Shown: positions 31,977-41,239, counted from the stretch's first letter. The stretch is DNA of 64,000 nt from Plastoroseomonas arctica (GCF_018128965.1 NZ_JAAEDH010000016.1:48692-112691); one strand, 5' to 3'. Numbers and translations: made by a program. Notes: generated from the sequence alone by a model not told the origin.

Positions 31977-33863
31977 TCACGTCTTCAGTAGCTGCTCCAG
32001 CTCCGCCAGGATCGCCGGGTCGTCGATGGTGGGCGGCACGGCGTAGGCTTCGCCATCGGCGATCTTGCGCATCGTCCCGCGCAGGATTTTCCCCGAGCGC
32101 GTCTTGGGCAGCCGGGCGACCACGCGGGCATCCTTGAAGGCGGCGACGGGGCCGATGCGGGCGCGGACCAGGGCCACGAGTTCGCGCGCGATCTCCGCCT
32201 CGTCGCGCGCGACGCCGGCCTTGAGAATGACCAGGCCCATCGGGGCCTGGCCCTTCAGCGCATCGTGCACGCCGATGACCGCGCATTCGGCGACGTCGGG
32301 GTGGCTCGCGAGCACCTCCTCGATGGCGCCGGTGGACAGGCGATGGCCGGCGACGTTGATGATGTCGTCGGTGCGCGACATAACCCAGACGTAGCCCTGC
32401 TCATCGACCATGCCGGCGTCTGAAGTGTCGTACCAGCCGGGGAAACGCTCGAGGTAGGCGCTGCGGAATCGCGCATCGGCGTTGTACAGCGTGGGCAGGG
32501 CGGCGGGCGGCATCGGCAGGCGGATGGCGAGCGTGCCGATCTCGCCGGGCGCGACAGGGTGCCCGGCTTCGTCGAGCGCGGCGACCTCATAGCCAGGCGC
32601 GGCCTTCCCGCCGGACCCGGCGCGCATGGGGAACAGGCCGAGCCCGCGGAAATTGCCGGTGATGGCCCACCCGGTCTCGGTCTGCCACCAGTGGTCGATG
32701 ACCGGCTTGCCCAGCAGCGCCTCGATCCACAGCGCGGTCGGCGGGTCGCAGCGTTCGCCGGCGAGGAACAGGGCGCCCAGGGCGCTCAGGTCGTATCGCG
32801 CGATCAGCGCGCCCTCCGGGTCTTCCTTCTTGATGGCGCGGATGGCGGTGGGCGCGGTGAAAAGCGCGCTGACCTTGTGCTCGGCGCAGACGCGCCAGAA
32901 GGCGCCGGCATCGGGCGTGCCGACGGGCTTGCCCTCGTAGATCACCGAGGTCATGCCCGCGAAGAGCGGCGCGTAGACGATGTAGGAATGGCCCACCACC
33001 CAGCCGACATCCGACGCCGTCCACATCACGTCGCCGGCCTTCAGGCCGTAGAGCATGGCCATGGAATTGTGCAGCGCCACGGCATGCCCGCCATTGTCGC
33101 GCAGGATGCCCTTGGGCGCCCCGGTCGTGCCCGAGGTGTAGAGGATGTAGAGCGGGTCGGTGGCCGCGACCGGCACGCAGGGGTGCGGCGTGGCGGCGGC
33201 CTCGGTCGTGAGCCAGTCGAAGTCGCGGCCCGGGGTGAGATCAGCCGGCAGCGTGTCGCGCTGGAGGATGATGCAGGTGGTGGGCTTGTGCGGGGATTGC
33301 GCGATCGCCGCGTCGAGCAGCGGCTTGTAGGCGATGGTACGCCCCGGCTCCAACCCGCAGGACGCGGAGAGCACCAGCGCGGGCTTCGCATCCGCGATCC
33401 GGGCGGCGAGCTCGGGCGCGGCGAAGCCGCCGAACACCACCGAATGCACCGCCCCCAGCCGCGCGCAGGCGAGCATGCCGATCGCCGCCTCGGGCACCAT
33501 CGGCATGTAGATGACCACGCGGTCGCCCTTGCCGACACCGCGCGAGGCCATCGCGCCCGCCAGGCGCTCCACCCGGCCGAGCAGCGCGGCATAGGTGACG
33601 GAGGCCTTCCGCCCGGTCATCGGGCTGTCCCAGAGATAGGCCACCTGGTCGCCGCGCCCGGCCGCCACATGGCGGTCGATGGCGTTGTGGCAGGTGTTCA
33701 GCACGCCGTCGGGGAACCAGCGGCCATAGACGCCGAGCCCGGCATCGAAGGCGCGCGTCGGGGCGGTGATCCAGTCGATGCCGTGCGCCGCCTGCAGCCA
33801 CCAGGCATCGGGGTCGTCGCGCCATCGCGCATAGGCGGCGTCATAGCCGGCACTGTCGGACAT
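31977..33863 (-). CDS. prpE: Propionyl-CoA synthetase
   Basis: A 628-residue AMP-forming acyl-CoA synthetase. It matches PrpE throughout: YRWFPDGVLNTC-type segment (YGRWFPDGVLNTCHNAIDRH), GVGKGDRVVIYMPMVPE, the AMP-binding P-loop YTSGTTGAPKG near residue 250, WWQTETGWAITG near 390, and the C-terminal catalytic lysine in PKTRSGKILR, a site normally controlled by acetylation. It activates propionate (and likely acetate) in the cytosol. The MHS transporter upstream in the same orientation is a likely partner for organic-acid uptake. Confidence 0.9.
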   Translation of the reverse strand: MSDSAGYDAAYARWRDDPDAWWLQAAHGIDWITAPTRAFDAGLGVYGRWFPDGVLNTCHNAIDRHVAAGRGDQVAYLWDSPMTGRKASVTYAALLGRVERLAGAMASRGVGKGDRVVIYMPMVPEAAIGMLACARLGAVHSVVFGGFAAPELAARIADAKPALVLSASCGLEPGRTIAYKPLLDAAIAQSPHKPTTCIILQRDTLPADLTPGRDFDWLTTEAAATPHPCVPVAATDPLYILYTSGTTGAPKGILRDNGGHAVALHNSMAMLYGLKAGDVMWTASDVGWVVGHSYIVYAPLFAGMTSVIYEGKPVGTPDAGAFWRVCAEHKVSALFTAPTAIRAIKKEDPEGALIARYDLSALGALFLAGERCDPPTALWIEALLGKPVIDHWWQTETGWAITGNFRGLGLFPMRAGSGGKAAPGYEVAALDEAGHPVAPGEIGTLAIRLPMPPAALPTLYNADARFRSAYLERFPGWYDTSDAGMVDEQGYVWVMSRTDDIINVAGHRLSTGAIEEVLASHPDVAECAVIGVHDALKGQAPMGLVILKAGVARDEAEIARELVALVRARIGPVAAFKDARVVARLPKTRSGKILRGTMRKIADGEAYAVPPTIDDPAILAELEQLLKT

Positions 33864-33885
33864 GGATTGACCTCCCTGAAACGCA

Positions 33886-33917
33886 GCAGGGGCGCCGGGT
33901 CTCCCCGACGCCCCTGC
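33886..33917 (-). other. Stem-loop between the MHS transporter and prpE
   Basis: GCAGGGGCG and CGCCCCTGC form a 9-bp stem around a partly self-complementary loop (CCGGG...CCCG). No T-run follows on the minus strand, so it is not a clear intrinsic terminator; it could uncouple expression of the two genes or stabilise the transporter mRNA. Confidence 0.45.
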
Positions 33918-33941
33918 GATTTAAGCCGATGCAGGCCGGGT

Positions 33942-35621
33942 TCAGCGGCGTTCGTCGGCGAAGAGGTCCCGCTTGTAGGTCTCGGGCACGAAGAACAGGC
34001 CGATCACCACCGTCGCCAGCGCGATGACGACCGGGTACCAGAGCCCGTAATACACGTCGCCGGTCTGCGCGATCATGGCGAAGGCGGTCGCCGGCATCAG
34101 GCCGCCGAACCAGCCATTGCCGATGTGATAGGGCAGCGACATCGAGGTGTAGCGGATGCGGGTGGGGAACAATTCCACCAGCGCCGCCGCGATCGGGCCG
34201 TAGACCATGGTCACGTAGATGACCATCAGCGTGAGGATGCCGATCAGCACCGCCGGTTGTTCGCGGAAGATGTCGAAGGGACCCGACATCTTCACGACCG
34301 ACGCGTTCGACGCCGCGGGGTAGCCGGCCGTCGTCAACTGCCGGTTCAGATCCGCCGCGAAGGTCGCATTGCCGGCGACCGTGATCGGCGTGCCATTGGC
34401 GATGCGAATGGTGGCCGCGGTGCCGGCGGGCGCGGCCTCCACGGTGTAGTTGACCGAGGCGCGTGCGAGGGCCGCCTTGGCGATGTCGCAGGGCTGCGTG
34501 AAGCGCGAAGTGCCCGTCGGGTTGAACTGGAAGGAGCAGAGTGCGGGGTCCGTCACCACCCGCACTTCGATGGTGGCGTGGGCGCGGGCTAGGTCGGGGT
34601 TGGCTTCCTTGCTCAGCAGATGGAACAGCGGGAAGTAGGTCACGGCCGCGAGCAGGCAGCCGCCCAGGATGATCGGCTTGCGGCCGATCTTGTCGGACAG
34701 CCAGCCGAAGAAGACGAAGCCGCCGGAGCCGAGCAGCAGCGACCAGGCGACCAGCATGTTCTGCGTGAAGGTGTCGACCTTGAGGACCGCGCCCAGGAAG
34801 AACAGGACGTAGAACTGGCCCGTGTACCAGACCACGGCCTGCCCCATGACCAGGCCGAGCAGCGCGAACAGCGCGATCTTGGCGTTCTTCCACTGGCCGA
34901 AGGCCTCGCCGAGCGGCGCCTTGGACTCGGTGCCGGCCGCCTTCATGCGCTGAAAGGCCGGGCTTTCCTCCATCTGCAGCCGGATCCAGACGGAGATGCC
35001 GAGCAGCAGGATCGAGAGCAGGAAGGGGATGCGCCAGCCCCAGGCCGCGAACTCCGCATCGCCCACCGCGAGGCGGGTGAACAGGATGACCAGCAGCGAG
35101 AGGAACAGCCCCGCGGTCGCGGTGACCTGGATGAAGCTGGTGTAGAAGCCGCGCCGGCCGTTCGGCGCGTGCTCGGCGACATAGGTCGCCGCACCGCCGT
35201 ATTCGCCGCCGAGTGCGAGGCCCTGGAGCATGCGCAGGATGATCAGGATGATCGGGGCCGCGATGCCGATGGTGTCCGAGGTGGGCAGGATGCCGACGAC
35301 GAAGGTGGAGGCACCCATGATCAGGATGGTGACCAGGAAGGTGTATTTGCGCCCGACGAGATCGCCCAGGCGGCCGAACACCAGGGCGCCGAAGGGCCGC
35401 ACGAGGAAGCCGGCGGCGAAGGCCAGAAGCGCGAAGATGTTGCGCGTGCCCTCGGGGAATTGGCTGAAGAAATTCGTACCGATGATGACGGCGAGCGATC
35501 CGAACAGATAGAAATCATACCATTCGAAAACGGTGCCGAGCGAAGAGGCGACAATGACCTTCCGCTCCTCCTTCGTCATCGGACGCGCTTTCGCGTCCAC
35601 GGCTTCCAACGCAATGCTCAC
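33942..35621 (-). CDS. MFS transporter, metabolite:H+ symporter family
   Basis: A 559-residue inner-membrane permease. The N-terminus has the MHS hallmark SSLGTVFEWYDFYLFG near residue 30, then PFGALVFGRLGDLVGRKYT (loop 2-3) and GLALGGEYGGAATYVAEHAP (TM5). An insert of about 110 residues (around 330-450, with paired cysteines in DPALCSFQF and TQPCDIAK) sits between the eighth and ninth helices, longer than in typical 430-450-residue members. The GTG at 35621 was chosen because AAGGGAGAG precedes it; an ATG at 35651 is an alternative. Next to prpE it probably imports a short organic acid. Confidence 0.85.
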   Translation of the reverse strand: MSIALEAVDAKARPMTKEERKVIVASSLGTVFEWYDFYLFGSLAVIIGTNFFSQFPEGTRNIFALLAFAAGFLVRPFGALVFGRLGDLVGRKYTFLVTILIMGASTFVVGILPTSDTIGIAAPIILIILRMLQGLALGGEYGGAATYVAEHAPNGRRGFYTSFIQVTATAGLFLSLLVILFTRLAVGDAEFAAWGWRIPFLLSILLLGISVWIRLQMEESPAFQRMKAAGTESKAPLGEAFGQWKNAKIALFALLGLVMGQAVVWYTGQFYVLFFLGAVLKVDTFTQNMLVAWSLLLGSGGFVFFGWLSDKIGRKPIILGGCLLAAVTYFPLFHLLSKEANPDLARAHATIEVRVVTDPALCSFQFNPTGTSRFTQPCDIAKAALARASVNYTVEAAPAGTAATIRIANGTPITVAGNATFAADLNRQLTTAGYPAASNASVVKMSGPFDIFREQPAVLIGILTLMVIYVTMVYGPIAAALVELFPTRIRYTSMSLPYHIGNGWFGGLMPATAFAMIAQTGDVYYGLWYPVVIALATVVIGLFFVPETYKRDLFADERR

Positions 35622-35881
35622 GTTATTCTCTCCCTTATTCCCGGTCGTCATGCCGGCGGTTGCGATGGCCGGTCTTGCCGTCTGGCCGTGCGTCGCGATG
35701 TCACGACGCACACCAAATGGTCATCCCGCAGGGGGCTTAGCCTATGGAACGTAGAAAATGAAAGGCCGTATTGATCTGAATCCATGAGGTTCCGGCCCAA
35801 AAACCGTCAATGGAGAAGCCCTCTTCCCTTTTTTCATCATCGGGCGCGAAGATGGGGTTTGTTTCACGGAGGTCATCCGCA

Positions 35882-36274
35882 ATGGATGTGCTGGTTCGCC
35901 TTGCGGATCGTGCGATTCGCAGGCTCTGCGCCCCACCCGGCCTTGGCATGGTGCTGGTGATGCTGGCCTTCGCCGCCACCCCGCCGGTGGCGCTGCGTTT
36001 TGCCGGCCACGTCGCGGGCGTCACCGGACTGGCGTTGCTCATCGCCGCCTGGCGGGCGCCGCGGCGCGACCTGCGCCATTCCACGCTGTGGGCGCGGCTG
36101 GGCGCCGAGGCGGAGTCGCTCGCGCGCCTGGTTGCCGGCGGCGTGGTGCAGGCGCAGCTGGCGAAGACGCTGCAGGCGCGGCTGCTGTGGCACGCCGAGC
36201 GCATCGGCGCCCTCGCGATGGCCCTCTGGGCCGCCTCGCTGCTCGCGGGCGTACCGCCCTTCGCGCGGAGCTGA
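35882..36274 (+). CDS. Hypothetical small membrane protein
   Basis: A 130-residue protein with hydrophobic segments at about 20-35, 42-55 and 105-125 (PGLGMVLVMLAFAATPPVAL; VAGVTGLALLIAAW; IGALAMALWAASLLAG). GGAGG lies 8 bases before the chosen ATG; the frame remains open 24 codons further upstream without a good start. No family recognised. It is convergent with mlaA. Confidence 0.6.
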   Translation: MDVLVRLADRAIRRLCAPPGLGMVLVMLAFAATPPVALRFAGHVAGVTGLALLIAAWRAPRRDLRHSTLWARLGAEAESLARLVAGGVVQAQLAKTLQARLLWHAERIGALAMALWAASLLAGVPPFARS

Positions 36275-36284
36275 GCGCCGGGCC

Positions 36285-36956
36285 TCAATCCTCCGACGCG
36301 GCGGCGGCGTCGGCCGGGCAGGACGCCGCGCGCCGCTGAAGATAGGCGCTGCGGTAGGTGGCGTAGGGATCGAGGCTTTCCGCGCCAATCCGCTCGAGCG
36401 ATGGGTGCAGCTCGGCATAGTCGTGCAGTTGCTCGGTGAGGCCGAGGGCGACCACCGCATCGCCGCCGATGCCCTGCGCGAGCGCGGTCGACGTCGCGAC
36501 GAGCGCGGATGCGTCGCGCAGGGTTGAGGGGCCCAGCAGCGGCAGCATCAGGAAGGGCCCGCTCGGCACCCCCCAGCGGCACAGCGCATCGCTCAGCGTC
36601 ATCGGCGCCCGCGGATAGCCCATCGCCTCGGCCGCGTCGCGCACGCCGCCCAGGCCGAGCGTGGTGTTGATCGCGAAGCGGGCGGCGGCGTTGCCGGCCT
36701 GGCCGAATTCGCCGGCCAGCGCCGCGCTGATCGCGGTGACCGGCTCGGCGATGTTGGCGATGGCGTTGCCGATGCCTTGTTGCACGCCAGCCGGCGTGTG
36801 GGTGCGGTAGAGCGCGGCGGCAGGGCCGAACACATGGCTGTGCAGCACCTGGTTGAGCGCATGGACGCGGCGGTTGACGGCCTCGAGCGGGTCGTCGGCA
36901 GCCTGCGCCGGCGCGGCGGCGAGCAGGCCGATGACGAGCAGGGTGTGAAGGCGCAT
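36285..36956 (-). CDS. mlaA: MlaA/VacJ family phospholipid-transport protein
   Basis: A 223-residue outer-membrane-associated protein that removes mislocalised phospholipids from the outer leaflet. After a signal peptide (MRLHTLLVIGLLAAAPAQA) comes the family block DDPLEAVNRRVHALNQVLHSH, then GNAIANIAEPVTAI, FAINTTLGLGGVRDAAEAMG and the WGVPSGPFLMLPLLGPSTLRD motif. No lipobox cysteine is seen at the cleavage site, so it may be soluble rather than a lipoprotein. The start was moved from 37184 to the ATG before the signal peptide. No mlaBCDEF genes are beside it. Confidence 0.9.
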   Translation of the reverse strand: MRLHTLLVIGLLAAAPAQAADDPLEAVNRRVHALNQVLHSHVFGPAAALYRTHTPAGVQQGIGNAIANIAEPVTAISAALAGEFGQAGNAAARFAINTTLGLGGVRDAAEAMGYPRAPMTLSDALCRWGVPSGPFLMLPLLGPSTLRDASALVATSTALAQGIGGDAVVALGLTEQLHDYAELHPSLERIGAESLDPYATYRSAYLQRRAASCPADAAAASED

Positions 36957-36978
36957 GCGGTGGTCTCCGGGGCGGGTC

Positions 36979-37671
36979 TCAGGTTGGCGCCAGTGTAGCG
37001 GCATCGGGGGCCGGAAAGCTCGCCCGAACACGACCAAGCGCGGCGCCGAATCCCCAGTCCAGCGTCGTCCCAAGGGCGGGCGCGACGGGCGGCGCGAGGC
37101 CCGCGACCATGAGCAGCGTGCCGGCAGGCAGGCCGCCCAGGCGCCGGGCGGCGGCGATGGCGGGCTCAAGGGCGTCCGCGACATCGATGGGCGCGGCGCG
37201 CGGCGCGAGGCGGGCGCTGCCCATCGGCCGACGGCGGCCGAGCACGATCAGCCCGAGCCCCGCGAGGTCGGCGGCACAGCACGCCGCATCGGGCGGTCCG
37301 TCGCGGAAGCGCGAAGCGGCAACGTCGATGGCGGCGTACATCCCGGCCCATCGCGGTGCGCCAACCGCGTCGAGGTCGCCCGCGAGCATGCCGACCAGCG
37401 CCCGGCTGGCGCGGGCATGCGGCAGCGCGGACAGCGCCAGCGCAGCGCCATCGGCGAGCAGCCGCGGGCCGAGGAGGGGCCCGGCGACGCCGTCGGGGCC
37501 GATGCGCAGTCCGATCGGCGTTGCCGCCATCCGTTCGAGCAGGGCGGCCGCCGCATCCTCGCCCTCCTCGATGTCGCGCGGGGCGATGTCGGGCGGGAGC
37601 GGGGCCAGCGGGTTGCCGGTCTCGATGGCCTCGGCGATCCAGCGCGCGACGGTCTCGGCGCGCCCCATCAT
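36979..37671 (-). CDS. Hydratase-like protein (2-keto-4-pentenoate hydratase related)
   Basis: A 230-residue protein whose N-terminus (AETVARWIAEAIETGNPLAPLP) and middle (RIGPDGVAGPLLGPRLLADG) resemble the 2-keto-4-pentenoate hydratase / 4-oxalocrotonate decarboxylase family. The usual metal-binding ExE segment is not obvious, and the protein is somewhat shorter than the 260-residue norm. It overlaps the TRAP large-permease gene upstream by 4 bp, so it belongs to that operon. It may act on the imported acid or be a divergent relative. Confidence 0.5.
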   Translation of the reverse strand: MMGRAETVARWIAEAIETGNPLAPLPPDIAPRDIEEGEDAAAALLERMAATPIGLRIGPDGVAGPLLGPRLLADGAALALSALPHARASRALVGMLAGDLDAVGAPRWAGMYAAIDVAASRFRDGPPDAACCAADLAGLGLIVLGRRRPMGSARLAPRAAPIDVADALEPAIAAARRLGGLPAGTLLMVAGLAPPVAPALGTTLDWGFGAALGRVRASFPAPDAATLAPT

Positions 37672-39083
37672 CGCAGGCTGGGCGCCATCACCTCCTCCTC
37701 CGCAAAGCCGCCTTCGGGCGGGCGGTCGAGGATCAGCGGCTGCGAATTGTCGACCACGCCGTAGAGGTAGTCGGGCAGCCAGGTCGCCATGCCGGGGAAG
37801 ATGTACATGAACACCATGGTGACGATGACGATGTAGATGTAGGGCATCACGCCCGCGAAGATGTCCTCGAGCTTCACCCAGGAGGGTGCCACGCCCTTGA
37901 GGTAGAAGGGCGCCATCGCGACGGGGGGCGAGAGGAAGCTGGTCTGCAGGTTGAGCGCGATCATCACCCCGAAGAAGATCGGGTCCACGCCGAAATCATC
38001 CAGCAGCGGCAGGAAGATGGGGACGAAGATCACGATGATCTCGGTCCATTCAAGCGGCCAGCCGAGCACGAAGATGATCGCCTGCGCCAGCAGCATGAAG
38101 GTGACGGAGTTCAGGCCGAGGGACTTCACGAAATCCTCGACCACCGTCTGCCCGCCGAGATAGCCGAACACCGCCGAGAACAGCGCCGAACCCACGAACA
38201 GCCAGCACACCATCGCCGAGGTGCGCGCGGTCAGGTACACGCTCTCCTTCAGTCCCGTCCAGGTAAAGGAGCGGTAGCCGACCGCGAGCAGCACCGCGCC
38301 GACCACGCCCATCGCGGCCGATTCCGTGGGCGTCGCGATGCCGAACAGGATGACGGCCAGGACCAGGATCGTCAGAAGCGTGAGCGGGACGAAGCCGATG
38401 AGCAGCTCCCACAGGATCTTGCCTACGGGTACGTTGCGTTCCTCGGGCGGCAGGCGCGGTGCCCATTCGGGTTTGATGATGCCGCAGCCGATGATGTAGA
38501 TCAGGTAGGCGCCGGTCAGCACGAAGCCCGGGATGAAGGCCGCCGCGTAGAGCTTGACCACCGAGACGCCGGCCGTCGCGCCATACAGGATCAGCATGAT
38601 CGAGGGCGGGATGAGGATGCCCAGCGTGCCTCCGGCCGCGATGCAGCCGGTCGCCAGGCGCACGTCATAACCGGCGCGCAGCATCGGAGGCAGCGCGAGC
38701 AGGCCCATCAGCGTGACCACCGCGCCCACCACGCCCGAGGCGATGCCGAACAGCGAGCAGGTGATCATGGTGGCAACGGCAAGCGAGGCGGGCAGGAAGC
38801 CCGAGGCCAGCAGCAGCGATTTGAAGAGCCGGTCGAGGATGTTCGCGCGCTCGATGATGTAGCCCATGAAGACGAACAGCGGCACCGAGATCAGAACGTC
38901 GTTCGACATGACGGAGTAGGTGCGCTGCACCAGCAGGTCGAGCACGCTCGGCCCGAGCGAGCCGGCCCAGCCGAAGATGATGCCCATCGCCATGAGCGTG
39001 AAGGCGATCGGGAAGCCGAGCAGGATGAAGCCGATGAACAGGATCAGCATCGCCACGCCGATCTGCGGGTCGGTGAGCAACAT
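37668..39083 (-). CDS. dctM: TRAP transporter large permease (DctM)
   Basis: A 471-residue, about 12-13-helix membrane subunit of a tripartite ATP-independent periplasmic transporter that moves an organic acid with a sodium gradient. Typical features are the N-terminal VAMLILFIGFILLGFPIAFT, SVPLFVFMGYIIERANI near 65, and the repeated GGTLGILIPPSIMLILYGA near 155 with a second ATPTESAAMGVVGA near 250. It lies downstream of dctQ with a 40-bp gap and overlaps the hydratase-like gene. Confidence 0.93.
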   Translation of the reverse strand: MLLTDPQIGVAMLILFIGFILLGFPIAFTLMAMGIIFGWAGSLGPSVLDLLVQRTYSVMSNDVLISVPLFVFMGYIIERANILDRLFKSLLLASGFLPASLAVATMITCSLFGIASGVVGAVVTLMGLLALPPMLRAGYDVRLATGCIAAGGTLGILIPPSIMLILYGATAGVSVVKLYAAAFIPGFVLTGAYLIYIIGCGIIKPEWAPRLPPEERNVPVGKILWELLIGFVPLTLLTILVLAVILFGIATPTESAAMGVVGAVLLAVGYRSFTWTGLKESVYLTARTSAMVCWLFVGSALFSAVFGYLGGQTVVEDFVKSLGLNSVTFMLLAQAIIFVLGWPLEWTEIIVIFVPIFLPLLDDFGVDPIFFGVMIALNLQTSFLSPPVAMAPFYLKGVAPSWVKLEDIFAGVMPYIYIVIVTMVFMYIFPGMATWLPDYLYGVVDNSQPLILDRPPEGGFAEEEVMAPSLR

Positions 39084-39123
39084 GAGGCGGGGTTCCAGCG
39101 ATCAGGAGGTCAGGGACGCTTGA

Positions 39124-39732
39124 TTAAGGACGGGGGCCGGTCGGCATCACGGGTGCGGCCTCGCCGCGTTCGGCGGCGGCGCGTTCGAGGATCACCACCT
39201 CCAGCTCCTCGACATCGGAGAGGCGGCCGGGCCAGGCGCCGGTCTGCAAGGCGCCGATGCAGCGGCCGACCTCGGCCAGGCCCTGGAGCACCAGCATGGC
39301 TCCGGCGATCGGGATCAGCGCCTTGAACGGCCAGATGACCAGGCCATCGGGCGCGAAGGGGGAATGCTCGTTCTGCCGAAAACTGTCCTGGAAGAAGGAG
39401 AAGCCGGCGAAGACCATCGCGATGATGCCGGGGAAGAAGAAGACGAAGTAGAGCACCAGCTCCACCCCGGCCTGCCAGCGCACTGGCCATTTGCGATAGA
39501 TAAAATCGCCCCGCACATGGCCGTTGCGCGCGAGCCCGTAGGCGCCCGCCATCATGAACAAGATGCCGTAGAGCATGTAGGAGGCGTCGTAGCCCCAGTT
39601 GGTGGGGCGCGCGAACAGGTAGCGCGCCGTCACCTCATAGGTGATCTGGAGGGTGAGCAGCACGATCGACCAGGCGAAGACCTTGCCGATGACGGTCGAG
39701 AAGCGGTCGATGCCGATGAGCAGACCCTGCAT
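39124..39732 (-). CDS. dctQ: TRAP transporter small permease (DctQ)
   Basis: A 202-residue four-helix membrane subunit pairing with DctM. Hydrophobic helices are at about 15-35 (IGKVFAWSIVLLTLQITYEV), 48-65, 85-110 (VELVLYFVFFFPGIIAMVFAGF) and 130-150. The NWGYDASYMLYGILFMMAGAY segment is typical for the family. The C-terminal charged tail is longer than in many DctQ proteins. Confidence 0.9.
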   Translation of the reverse strand: MQGLLIGIDRFSTVIGKVFAWSIVLLTLQITYEVTARYLFARPTNWGYDASYMLYGILFMMAGAYGLARNGHVRGDFIYRKWPVRWQAGVELVLYFVFFFPGIIAMVFAGFSFFQDSFRQNEHSPFAPDGLVIWPFKALIPIAGAMLVLQGLAEVGRCIGALQTGAWPGRLSDVEELEVVILERAAAERGEAAPVMPTGPRP

Positions 39733-39781
39733 TAGAGGCGAATCCCCTCAGAAAAATTTGTACGACGGCATGAAGACCGTT

Positions 39782-39860
39782 CGGCACGAGGCTCTTCCTC
39801 GTGCCGCCCGGCCGAATGGCCGGCGCCGCTAGTGCGGCGAGCCAAGCCGCCGGAGGCGGC
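39782..39860. repeat. Array of four stem-loops between dctP and dctQ
   Basis: Four perfect hairpins follow each other: CGGCACGAGG/CCTCGTGCCG (39782-39806, 10-bp stem), CGGCC/GGCCG (39809-39822), CGCCGC/GCGGCG (39824-39839) and GCCGCC/GGCGGC (39846-39860). With the terminator at 39880-39929 they occupy nearly the whole dctQ-dctP gap. Such arrays can protect the upstream dctP message from 3' exonucleases or act as a REP-like element. Confidence 0.6.
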
Positions 39861-39879
39861 GCCCGGCGCCTGAGGGCAC

Positions 39880-39929
39880 AAAAAAAGGCTGACACCGGCG
39901 GTCATTCTTCATGGCCGCCGGTGTCAGCC
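39880..39929 (-). terminator. Intrinsic terminator overlapping the dctP stop codon
   Basis: On the minus strand a 15-bp perfect stem (GGCTGACACCGGCGG with CCGCCGGTGTCAGCC, 39887-39929) around a 13-base loop is followed by seven T residues (39886-39880). The stop codon of dctP lies inside the stem. It should end most transcripts after dctP, giving excess binding protein over the DctQM permease. Confidence 0.85.
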
Positions 39930-41072
39930 GCGGGCGAAGAAGTGGTTGAAGGACACCACCGGGCTCGCCTCGTAGCGGAGGAAGAAGCTGCCGATGCGGC
40001 GGCACCATTCGCGCTGGCTGTCGCAGACCTTCTTGAAGAAGGGGCCGTTGGCGGGCGAGGAATTGTCGCCTTCCAGCCGCGCGATCACCGCGTCCCAGGC
40101 GCGTAGCTGCGCGTCCAGGATCGGGCGCGGCGTCTGGCGGACGGAAACGCCCTGCGTCTGGGCCATCTGCAGCAGGTCGCGCGAGTAGCGGTCCTGCAGT
40201 TTCCACGACATGTCGGCCGAGGCGCTCTCGGCGCCGAACTTCAGCACCGCCTTCAGCTCATCGGGCAGGGCGTCGAATTTCGGCTTGTTGAACAGCACCT
40301 CGAAGCTCTCGGTGCGCTGGTGGAAGCTCTGGATCATGTAGACCTTGGCCACGTCGGGGAAGCCGAGCATGCGGTCCGAGGAGGGGTTGTTGAACTCGGC
40401 ACCGTCGATGACGCCGCGCTCGAGCGCGGGCACGATCTCCCCGCCGGGCAGCGAGATCACGGCCGCACCCATCTCGGTCATCAGGTCGGCGGCGAGACCC
40501 ACGGTGCGGTATTTCAGGCCGCGGATCTGCTCGACGCGCTCGATGGGATTCTTGAACCAGCCCAGCGGCTGGGTCGGCATGGGACCGGTCATGAACGACA
40601 CGCAATTCACCCGAACGATGTCGGCCATCAGCTCGCGATACAGCGCCTCGCCGCCGCCGTAATGGTACCAGCCGAGCAGCTGGTTCGCGTCGCCGAACCA
40701 GGGCGGCGAGGTGCCGAACAGGGAAAACGCCTTGTTCTTGCCGAACCAATAGGCGGGCACGCCATGGCCGCCATCGAGCGTGCCGGAGCTCACCGCGTCG
40801 AGCAGTTGGAAGGCGCCGACCACCGCGCCGGCGGCGAGCAGCTCCAGGCGCAGACGGCCGCCGGCCATGGCGTTGACGCGGCTGACGTAATCGCCGGCAA
40901 ATTCGTGGAAAATGTCGCGCTGGGGCCAGGTGGACTGGAAGCGCAGGGTCACTGTCTGCGCGCGGCTGACATTGGGCATGGCGAGGGTCGCGGTGCCCAC
41001 CGCCGCGGCGGCGGCACCGGCGAGGAAGCCCCGGCGCGCGGGCGCATTGGGGGTGACTGTCTGATCGTTCAT
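39924..41072 (-). CDS. dctP: TRAP transporter substrate-binding protein (DctP)
   Basis: A 382-residue periplasmic solute receptor. The N-terminus has a Tat-like signal (ARRGFLAGAAAAAVGTATLA) with cleavage expected near SRAQT. Family features include FHEFAGDYVSRVNAMAGGRL, AVSSGTLDGGHGVPAYW, IRGLKYRTVGLAADLMTEMG and DGAEFNNPSSDRMLGF. The Asn/Ser-Asp region resembles 2-oxo-acid (mannonate or keto acid) binding TRAP receptors, but the ligand is not certain. The frame opens at 41246, but the ATG at 41072 immediately precedes the signal peptide. It is divergent from the MarR regulator. Confidence 0.92.
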   Translation of the reverse strand: MNDQTVTPNAPARRGFLAGAAAAAVGTATLAMPNVSRAQTVTLRFQSTWPQRDIFHEFAGDYVSRVNAMAGGRLRLELLAAGAVVGAFQLLDAVSSGTLDGGHGVPAYWFGKNKAFSLFGTSPPWFGDANQLLGWYHYGGGEALYRELMADIVRVNCVSFMTGPMPTQPLGWFKNPIERVEQIRGLKYRTVGLAADLMTEMGAAVISLPGGEIVPALERGVIDGAEFNNPSSDRMLGFPDVAKVYMIQSFHQRTESFEVLFNKPKFDALPDELKAVLKFGAESASADMSWKLQDRYSRDLLQMAQTQGVSVRQTPRPILDAQLRAWDAVIARLEGDNSSPANGPFFKKVCDSQREWCRRIGSFFLRYEASPVVSFNHFFARG

Positions 41073-41239
41073 GTTGTTCCTCCCGGGCGAAGACGAGCGC
41101 CACGTGTCGTTGCACGTGGGTAATCGAACCGAGATAACCGTCTTTATACTCTCGGTGCAATCTTCGTTTTGAAACAATGCCCGGTTGACGGTTTGCACGG
41201 CGTGCGCAATCAAGGTGCAGTCAGGGAGTGCCGCAACGC

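Noticed and set aside
33886..33917. Intrinsic terminator after the MHS transporter gene
   Set aside because: The stem is strong but no T-run follows on the minus strand, so it was listed only as a stem-loop.
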